From assembly GCA_019096155.1 (NCBI GenBank), contig JAHCVI010000004.1, forward strand, positions 806,001 to 870,000: a stretch of DNA of 64,000 nt. The letters are read 5' to 3'. Both the position numbers and the translations under genes were made by a program. The notes beneath the pieces were generated by a model, which saw only the letters and a program-made list of their open reading frames with translations, did not search any database and was not told where the DNA came from. The first letter of the stretch is position 1. Each line of letters opens with the position of its first letter. This stretch comes from Staphylotrichum longicolle. Lineage: Eukaryota; Ascomycota; Sordariomycetes; Sordariales; Chaetomiaceae. Shown one piece after another: positions 53,454 through 62,127 of the stretch.

Positions 53454-54876
53454 ATGCCCGTCACCGATTTCACCACGCCCGAGAAGTACCAGTACCTCAA
53501 CGGCTTCCAGTCCTACCACGAGTTAGTGCTTCCACCCTTTTACGTGGATGGAAAGGCTTTGAGTGACATGGATGGACACTAACATGATTTCTTTTTGGAA
53601 TAGGAGTGAAGCTCTCCCCAACACACTGCCCATCGGCGCAAACTCGCCCCAGAAGCCCAACTACGGTCTATACGCAGAGAAAGTGTCAGGCACGTCGTTT
53701 ATTGCGCCCCGTAGCGAGAACCTCCAGACGTGGGTCTACCGCATTCTCCCATCGGCAGCTCACCTGCCTTTCGAGGCATACCACGAGTATGAGCCCTCGA
53801 CAAACATCCACCAGGTTCCGCAGCAGTTGCGCTGGGATCCTTTTGATCTCGATGGTGAGGCAGACTGGATTCACTCCCTGAAACAGCTGGGTGGCGTGGG
53901 GAGCCCGGCGACCAAGACCGGCCTCGGAATTTACATCTTCGCCGCCGGCGTCTCCATGCCGCCCCAGCAGGCGTTCTACTCGGCCGACGGAGACTTTCTC
54001 GTCGTTCTCCAGCACGGCGTCCTCGACATCCAAACCGAGCTGGGGAACCTACTCGTGCGGCCCAACGAGATCCTTGTCATCCCGCGGGGGATCAAGTATC
54101 GCGTCGACCTTCCAGGGGGTGCGGTACGCGGGTACATCCTGGAGCTCTACGACGGCCACTTCAAGCTCCCCGAACTGGGCCCCATCGGCTCCAACGGCCT
54201 CGCCAACGCGCGGGACTTCCAGGCCCCAGTCGCCGCCTTCGACGAAACCGAATACGGTCCCTCCAGCTGGACCATCTTCACAAAGTACAACAACGCCATG
54301 TTCACTGCCACCCAAAGCCACACTCCCTTCGACGTCGTCGGCTGGCACGGTCTTTACTACCCGTACAAGTACGATCTCGGCCGGTTCAACGCCATCGGCA
54401 GCATCAGCTTCGACCACCCGGACCCGAGCATCTTCACCGTCCTGACCAACCCGACCGCCGACTTTGTCGTCTTTCCGCCGCGGTGGCTGGTGCAGGAAGA
54501 CACGTTCCGCCCGCCCTGGTTCCACCGCAACACCATGTCCGAGTTCATGGGCCTGGTGCTGGGCGAGTACGACGCCAAGGTGGGAGGGGGTTTCCGCCCC
54601 GCCGGCGCGAGCCTGCACAACATCATGAGTGCACACGGGCCGGACGCCGACGCGCACGCCCCGGCGAGCGAGGCGGAGCTGACGCCGACTAAGGTCGGAG
54701 AGGGCAGCATGGCCTTCATGTTCGAGAGCCCCCTTATGATTGGCGTCACGGATTGGGGGTTGGAGAAGTGCCGAAAGGTGCAGCCCGGGTACAACGCCGA
54801 GTCTTGGGTGCCGCTCAAGAGGCATTTTAAGATGCCCACTGGTGGCATTGGAAAAGAGACTAAGGTATCTTCATGA
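53454..54876 (+). CDS. hmgA: homogentisate 1,2-dioxygenase
   Basis: Two exons (53454-53521, 53604-54876) give 446 residues, the standard length. It opens the homogentisate ring with O2 and Fe(II), giving maleylacetoacetate. Exon 1 reads KYQYLNGFQSYHE and joins ESEALPNTLPIGANSPQKP in phase 2. Conserved text includes LYAEKVSGTSFIAPR, VIPRGIKYRVDLPGG, GYILELYDGHFKLPELGPIG, and the iron-ligand region RPPWFHRNTMSEFMG with the late His in MSAHGPD. The neighbours P450 and FAH supply the steps before and after. Intron ends are GTTAGT and AATAG. Confidence 0.97.
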
Positions 54877-55381
54877 TGTTGTTCAGATGATACCTGACGT
54901 CACAGACCTTTACTGTTTGTCAGTTTAAGCTGTATTTGTCCCGCCAAGATAGGAGAATTGTCATATTTGACCAGAACATGATTCATGACAATCACTATTG
55001 CTTAGTACTTCCTAGTCATCTGCTTCACTTGTCTTTAGACGGTTCGGCGACATCTAACTCATTCCGATACACGGGGGCTGAATTCGATGTTTACCACGGC
55101 GGGACGACAAGGGGCAGACACAGCCCAATGAACACGACCCGGATACGCTGCTGTCCCCTCTGTTTTCAAGGTACGAATGACTCGTCGTCAGTGGAAGGAC
55201 AACTGGTCGTCCTCGTTTACTTTCTCGATCGCTGCAATTGCATTGCACATGCTCAGTTGGTTGGTTTGTTGGCTCCATCCCGTTGTTTCACATAGGTAGG
55301 TATTTCTCGTTCTTCTAGGCACACCACTTGAATGGCAACTTTATTACCAATGTTGGGCCTATCCAACGAAACCACCTCCAG
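54877..55381. other. intergenic between convergent genes
   Basis: 505 bases of 3' flanks between hmgA and the aldehyde dehydrogenase; nothing recognised, in particular no isomerase gene. Confidence 0.5.
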
Positions 55382-57150
55382 CTAAACTAAAGTGGTTGTC
55401 GGCAGGGTAAAGTACTTGACTGTCTTCGTCGTCAGCCACCCGTCCAGCGCCTCCTCGCCCATGTCACGGCCAAACCCAGATTGCTTGACTCCTCCAAACG
55501 GAGTATTGGCGTGCAACAGCCCCCAGCAGTTGACCGTGACCTGGCCACTCTCCAAGCCTTCCGTGACGCGCTGCGCCCGGTTCACGTCATTAGTGAAGAT
55601 TGCGGCACTGAGACCGTATTCCGTGGCGTTTGCCTTGTCAACGACCTCGGTTTCGGTCTCAAACTTTGCAATCGACTAGAAACAGCATAGAGTTAGCGCT
55701 GCAACAGAGGCCAGCCCACAACTCACGTACCGCGACGGGACCGAATATCTCCTCCTGCATGATGCGGGCATCCTCGGGGACATCGGCAAAGGCAGCGTTG
55801 GCGACAAAGTGGCCCTTGCCGGGAATCACCTCTCCTCCCGCCAACAGGCGGACACCGGATTCTTTTGCGTGCCGGACATAGTCGGTAATCCTGTCCTTCT
55901 GCTTGTGACTAATAACGGGCCCCTTGTCTGTCTCGTCTGACAGCGGATCTCCATGGGAGCCGTGCGCCAGCTTCTCGGCGAAGGCCAGGAGGAACTTGTC
56001 ATAGATGCTCGTGTGAACGTAGATGCGGGACCCGGCCGCGCAGACCTGGCCGTTGTTCGTGGTGATGCCCGCCGCCGTCCAGAAGACGGCATTGTCCAAG
56101 TCAGCGTCTGCAAAGACGATTGACGGGCCTTTGCCGCCGAGCTCAAGCGTCACTTTCTTGAGGTTTGAGCCCGCCGCGGCCCGCAGGATCTCCCGCCCGA
56201 CGGGGCCGCTCCCCGTGAAGGCAATCTTCTTGATCCCGCCGTGCTCGGCCAGTGCCTGCCCAGCAACTGAGCCATGCCCGCAGATTATGTTGACTACGCC
56301 GGGTGGGAACCCTGCTTCTTTCACTAGGCTGGCTAGCTTCTGGCCGTACAGGGGTGCCAGCTCAGGCGTCTTGATGATGAGCAGGTTGCCCGCTGCGATG
56401 GCGGGGGCCAGCTTCCAGATAGTGATCATCCTGTTGTTTTGTCAGGCAACACCTTCATTATCCGACCGTACCAGTGATAGTGACAGTGTGAATATGTCGG
56501 GATTGTGGGAGGGGTGACCTGAAAAGCTTACAGTGGCGCGTTCCAAGGCACGACAGCGGCACACACTCCGAGCGGTTCCCGCCGCGTGTACGCGTATCCC
56601 TCGGGAATACTCAGCAGCTGCCCGGCAATCTTGTCCGCCCAGCCCGCAAAGTACCGAAGCGTCGCCGTCGCTTGGGGGATATGCATGGTCTTGGACACGC
56701 CAAAGAGAATACCCGCGTCCAACGCTTCGAGGCTCGCCAGGTCATCGGCGTCCCGCTCGATTAGGTCGGCGAGCTGGTTCAGCAGCTTGCCTCTCTGGGC
56801 GGGAGTCACGGACCGCCAAGGACCGCGGAACGCCGCCTGGGCGGCCACGACGGCGGCATCGACATCCTCTCTCAACGCGGCGGAGACGGATGCGAGTTGT
56901 TTGCCGGTCGTGGGGTTCTCGACCTCGAGCTGCGAGCCTCCTGTCGCGGATTGGAACTCATTGTTGATGAAGAGGCCCGTGTTGACTGATATGGGATTAT
57001 TTAGCGTTTCGGTGAAAATCATCAAGTCCAGTTGGAGAGCGTCGTGAAGGAAGAGGAAAGGCGGTTAGAAAGAAAGAAGCGAAGGAGGAAATATGTATAC
57101 ATACTGCCAATGGGCTTCCCGGCAAAACCAATTAGTTCAATTTTACTCAT
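55382..57150 (-). CDS. aldehyde dehydrogenase (ALDH superfamily)
   Basis: Four exons (57105-57150, 56532-56985, 55731-56430, 55382-55675) give 497 residues. A tiny first exon encodes SKIELIGFAGKPIG and joins INTGLFINNEFQSA in phase 1. The NAD(P) region VPWNAPLMITIWKLAPAIAA spans intron 2. Catalytic residues are the Glu in VTLELGGKGPSIVF and the Cys in TTNNGQVCAAGSRIYVH; QEEIFGPVA ends exon 3 and the close NTPFGGVKQSGFGRDMGEEA is typical. It oxidises an aldehyde to an acid. In this cluster phenylacetaldehyde or a hydroxylated relative is the natural guess, feeding the P450, but the sequence does not prove it. Confidence 0.93.
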
Positions 57151-58031
57151 GCTGATGGTGTATCTGATGGTCTCTTGTGAACAGGAAACAGATGTATACC
57201 GTGTAAGTCCTCACGAAAACTGAGTACGATAACAAACACAGCAACGAGGGACCGAGGACTCTCTCTCTCCAAGGATCTTGTATTCGTACAGGACTTGTTG
57301 TGAATGGGATTTGATGTTCAACAGCTAAGAGCGCAAAGTAAGGTAGCCCACTCTTCGAGGATTGGGACAGGGCACATGGAACTTCAGGTTGACTTGGCAT
57401 TCATTCTCCTCTTCGGCATTCTCCGCATTACCGCATCTGGACCAAAGTCTCGAATCTCTCGGCTGTTGGAAAGCTGGGATAATACTCGAAGGACGAATGG
57501 TGACAAGGTTCGGAACCTTTCCGAAATTCCGATTCCGATTCCGAGGCAGCGGCAAATCGAAACCGTGGAGTTGGAGTGGGTCAGCCAGGGGAAGGGGGTT
57601 GGCAGCGGTTAATTCAATGTTGCAATTTAATCTTCTTGTCAACAGTTCCCCAGTTAGGTATCCAACTATGTGGGTTTAACGAATCCTGTCTCAGCTTTGG
57701 GCAAGGCGCGCCTCTCACCGCGGGTCCGAAGAATTCCTAAGTTCTCAAATCCAGGTAGTTTCACCAGTAAACCGCGTATTAGCATTCCGGCACGGCTCAA
57801 CATAAGATACGGAGTCAGTGTATTAGAAATGGTTGCGGGCACATCGAGGGAAGATGTCAAAGCCACGTCGGTTGTAAATCAAACAATCTAGGTACTCCTC
57901 GAGATATACCTATCATGGCATGGACGGGTACTGGGCGGTAAGCACGCTAACAACCACCGGTCTGTCTAACAGAACTGATTCGGAGCATTCCAAACAAGTC
58001 AATAATAAACAAAGTCAAGCCCCCGGACTGC
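57151..58031. promoter_or_regulatory. upstream region of the aldehyde dehydrogenase with CGG-N7-CCG site
   Basis: CGGAACCTTTCCG at 57511-57523 lies 360 bases upstream of the ALDH start and is nearly the same as the site between fahA and hmgA. It is followed by a short repeat ATTCCGATTCCGATTCCG (57526-57543). No gene in the remaining sequence. Confidence 0.55.
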
Positions 58032-59017
58032 TTATTCGGCCAGGTGCTTATTCTTGAGCTTCGCCAGTCCACCAGCACCGCCAACATCGCTCTCAAAATC
58101 CGGCCTGGGAAGTTCAAATGCCTCTGTCACGCGGCCATAAGTTATTCCCCCCAACCTACATATCGGACGCAAGACCTAAGATAGGTTGGAGCGTCAGCTC
58201 ATCAGAAAATTCCATCGTGGCTCTCATAAAGTGTTTTAATACATACCTTCGGGTCCAGCATATTCCTCTCCTCATTAATCGCATCCTCCCTCGCCCAGAA
58301 GCGCGTCCCCTCTAACACCACCATCGTCGACGTCTTCCTCCCTGGCGGCCCGGCCCGGCCCTCAAACTCCCGCACGCTCTCCAGCCTCGCCTCGACGCTG
58401 AACACGGCCTCCCGGACCCTCGGTACGCGAGGAACCGTCTCGCAGTCGTACACGGGCGTCAGCCCGCTCACGTCCCACTCGCTCGCGCCGTAGGGCGCGC
58501 CGACGCTCGCGCTGTTGGCCGCCTCGACGAAGTCCTCGCCGACGATGTTGATGACGCACTCGCACGTCGCGGCGAGGTTGCGCAGGCTGTCCTTGACGGC
58601 GGCGCTGCCGGGCTCGCCATCGAGCAGGGGGCCGGAGAAGCCGATGACGAAGAGCGGCGGGTCGTGCGCAATGAGCTGGAAGTAGCTGAAGGGCGCCAGG
58701 TTGGTGGAGGTCCCGTCCGGGGAGCGGGTGGAGAGCAGTGCGATGGGGCGCGGGATGATGGCGCTGATGAGGAGCTTGTAATTGAAGGCTACCGGGCGGT
58801 CGGGGTGGTAAGGGTCGATGGCAACGTGGGGAGGGGCAGCAGAGGGGGCGAGAGGGCTGGCGCCAGAGCCGAAGGTCCAGGAGGGATGAGGGGTCTGGGT
58901 GTAACGGAAGGTGGAGGAGCTGTCGAAAGGGTTTCGTGACGCTTCAACTTCTTTAAAGTCGCGGCGGCGATTGGGCTTGGGCGGGGCTTTCCCCTCAGTC
59001 GTGTTGTCTGCAGTCAT
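58032..59017 (-). CDS. flavin-reductase-like FMN-binding split-barrel protein
   Basis: Two exons (58247-59017, 58032-58175) give 304 residues. Exon 1 holds AFNYKLLISAIIPRPIALLS, TSTNLAPFSYFQLIAHDPPL and ATCECVINIVGEDFVEAANS, the pattern of the flavin reductase-like domain, then VVLEGTRFWAREDAINEER. Exon 2, absent from the longest simple open frame, adds LRPICRLGGITYGRVTEAFE and ends KLKNKHLAE; its intron (58176-58246) has a GCTGACG branch site. Such proteins bind FMN and either supply reduced flavin or act as nitroreductase or decarboxylase-like enzymes. Position between the ALDH and the regulators suggests membership of the aromatic cluster. Confidence 0.88.
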
Positions 59018-59452
59018 CTTGTTTTGCGTTGTGTCGTGTGGTGGCGGGAATCAGATATACGCGAAGTGAAACATGATAGGACTTACCGTGACGACTTCAT
59101 TGGGAGGAAGGGGACATATACGGTGCATTGTCGTTGCGGATGAACTTTCATGGCGCTACGGATCAGGACGGTAGGATGAAAGCAATTGCCTTGCTTTCGG
59201 ATAACGGTCACGGCATCTCGGGGCAGCGGAACAATGGGGATCTCTTCGCCATGTGCCTCGCTATACGCATACACCATACCCCTGGCGCAGTCATGGACCT
59301 CCACTCACATGTTCAAGAGGTTAGGTACCTACGGTATCCACCAGGTTCTCAGCGTCACCTTTGCTTTCTTGAAGTTGCCATTTCTTCAGTCTGCCGCCAT
59401 TTGCCATCGACATTTCTATTGAGTGTGATAACCGAACCGTGCAACAGAGGAT
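59018..59452. promoter_or_regulatory. divergent promoter region, flavin-reductase-like gene and regulator 1
   Basis: 435 bases between two divergent starts. No CGGAA-N4-TCCG site was found here by eye, unlike the three other cluster promoters. Confidence 0.4.
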
Positions 59453-61982
59453 ATGATGGCTTCTCCCGAGGTGTCGGCGCAATCGTCCCTGAGGACGCCC
59501 ACAAGCCCCGCGTCCAACAGGAGGCGTGCACCATCGGGCGAGCACCATCTGCAGCGCGTTAATAAGCGCGCAAAGTACTCCGCTGCGGCTTGGTAATAAG
59601 TCCCTTTATCCGCCAACACGCGCGCGCATCCAAGCTTATCTGATGATCGTCCGATGATTAGCGGGGAGTGCAAGAAACGAAAGCTCAAATGCATCCGCCC
59701 CGACGAGAGCGAGCCGTCATGCCAACGGTGCGTGGCCAGCGGTAGTCCGTGTGTGTTTTTGCAAGATCCGGTGCCGGCCAACCTTAGCAACCAGGATGTT
59801 AGGTAGGCCAGGACGAGAGCGTCCCAAAGATTGAAGATATGTTGACCCATTTACTAACGACAGACTGCCCGGCAGCCGAGTCCGCAACCTCGAGAACGAG
59901 ATAGCTCTACTCCGCGAACAGGTCACTGCTCTCAGCAGCAGTTCCACGGAAGCGACGAGGAGCCATTCGCGATTCCACTTGGACAGAACTGCGTGGTCCC
60001 TCTCAGGCGCAGGCCACCGCCCGCATACACAGCTGCGCCCGTAGCCCGGGTGCACGATCCCAAAGAGCCCCAGTTTGTAGGCTACACCGTTCCGCCTTCA
60101 GCTTGAACATTGCAAAGACGTCCTCGCCCGCCTGGGCATCGAGATCGACTCCAGGACGTTGACTAGTGCACCGCAGTCACCCAGATCAAGGTCAGAGTCC
60201 CCTGAGCCACTCCCTGAGCCACCCTTGGATGTACCAGTTGTACAGCAGCCTGAGAGTCCCCGAATTGCGGACCCACTGATTTCATTGCCCACCGAAGAGA
60301 TCATTCGTTTGTTGGAAGTCTTTCACGAGGAGGTCGAGTCGGTTTACCCATTTGTGAACAGTCCTGCTATGGCTGCTTCCGTTCCTGGTATTATCGATTA
60401 CGTCCAGGACATGACAAGGAATAGGAGCCAGCCACGGCCAACTCCCGGGACCCTCGGGCCCAAGGACGTGTGGATCCTGAAGATGGCGGTTGCCTGTGCC
60501 GTCGTCATTGAAGCACGCGGGAAGAATGACCTCAGCAAGGCGCTGGTCGACTCGGCGGAGCCTGATATGTGCCGGGTGTCGCACGGGTACATCGTTGATC
60601 TCAAGAATTACAAAGCTGTGATGCTGATGGTAATCATGATCTCCGCCCATCACACCCCCGCGATGGATCTGTGCTACTCAACTATTTGATCTCTAATCAG
60701 AAACTAGGGCGTTTATCATTTCCACTGTGACGAGGAACTCCTGGCGTGGAGGACCACTGGACTGGCTGTTAGAATGGCCCTCGAGATGGGCCTCCATCGA
60801 AAGCACAGCTTGCTCAGCAACTTCAAACGGACAGAGGACCAGGACAAGGCCATCAGGGCGTTCTGGTGCCTGTATGTGCTCGATAAGAGGTGGAGTTTTG
60901 GCACGGGTCTGCCGTTCGCGCTGAACGAGCGTGACATCGACCCCGAATTACCAAAGCCGGTAAGTTGCACACGCTGCCCTTCCAATCCGGCTCATAACTG
61001 TGTTGGAAAAAAGAGAGATTCGTCGGTTGACGTGCAGCATCAGGGAAAAGACCTCGAGTATCTGCGCTGCCTCATCAGCTACGGGCAGCTCTGCTCCAAG
61101 GTATGGGAGGCGCTTCCTCCATTCGGGACTCCCACTAGCGGCATCCCCGAGGACCAAGTCCGGTATCTGGAGTATCTCGTGCAAGATTGGGTGTCTTCAA
61201 TACCCTCTGATCTCCAGCTCCGTCACCTCCGACTCGGGCTCACGCCGCCCAGCCAGCCACGACAGTTGCATCGCTTGCGGACGCTGCTGCATCTACGTGG
61301 GAACCATCTGCGCACTCTGATCCGCCGACACCACGTCCTCTCGGCCAGCTCCGTTTCGGCAGACATGACCAGTGCCGAGCTGGTCGTAGACATAGCCAAG
61401 GACTCGATCGAAGTCTTGGTGCAGCTGGCCGGGACGACCGACATCTACATCCGGCAGCAGGCCGTCTTCAACCACTTCCTCCTGAGCGCCCTGGCGGTCA
61501 TCCTCGTGGCCGTATGCCACGCCCCGGCTATGTTCGAGTCCTGCCGGACGACCTTCTCCCACGCCGTCGACCTGGTGAAGAGTCTGTCACGGGACAGCCA
61601 CGCCAGCCGGCGGCTGTGGAAGAGCATCCGCGGCCTGCTGCACGGCGTCAAGGTCCTGGCGCAGCGGGGCGCCCCGGCGCCCCAGAGCCATCATGAGGAC
61701 CCGCGGGAGCGGCAACATTCCGCTCCTATGACCATTTCTCACGCGAATGACGGCTCGGCGGCGGCGCTGAGCCCGGAAATCGACACCACGCTTCCGGATC
61801 TGCTCGACATGGGGAATGACCTGATGGACTTGTTTGAGGGCTTCGGCCAGCAGCGGCCCGGTCTGCAGTCCGTGGACGCGTTTGGGTCGTTGGGGCTCAG
61901 TGTGCAGGACCTGCAAATGGTCGGCTGGGATCCGGAAGAGATCTCCAGACAGTTACAGCCCCTGATTAAAATAATTACTTAA
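59453..61982 (+). CDS. Zn2Cys6 transcription factor, regulator 1 of a convergent paralogous pair (frame breaks in the linker)
   Basis: Exons at 59453-59592, 59662-59802, 59864-60629, 60708-60959 and 61044-61982. The first intron splits the first zinc-cluster Cys codon (TG|C), giving AAACGECKKRKLKC, with SCQRC and SPC completing the six Cys. Exon 3 adds the coiled coil RVRNLENEIALLREQVTAL. Between 59940 and 60125 the conserved text is spread over three frames (DEEPFAIPLGQN and HDPKEPQFVGYT, then AFSLNIAKTS, then LARLGIEID), so bases seem to be missing. From about 60125 to the stop the frame is sound: HEEVESVYPFVNSPA, YHFHCDEELLAWRTTGLAVR and FGTGLPFALNERDIDPELP. Either a damaged gene or assembly indels. 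It probably regulates the adjacent aromatic cluster. Confidence 0.7.
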
Positions 61983-62127
61983 GGATGGATCTATCAAGAG
62001 GCCGTACCATGCAGTGTATTATGGCCGCAGTTTGGCTCGGATCTTTCCGGACCCGTGGTACAATGACACAGTTTGCGTCTGTCAAAGCTCCAGAGAAGAG
62101 TTGTCAGGGTAGGGTTGACAGCATATT

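Noticed and set aside
54049..54825. 258-residue minus frame opposite hmgA
   Set aside because: Shadow of a strongly conserved enzyme; no independent evidence.
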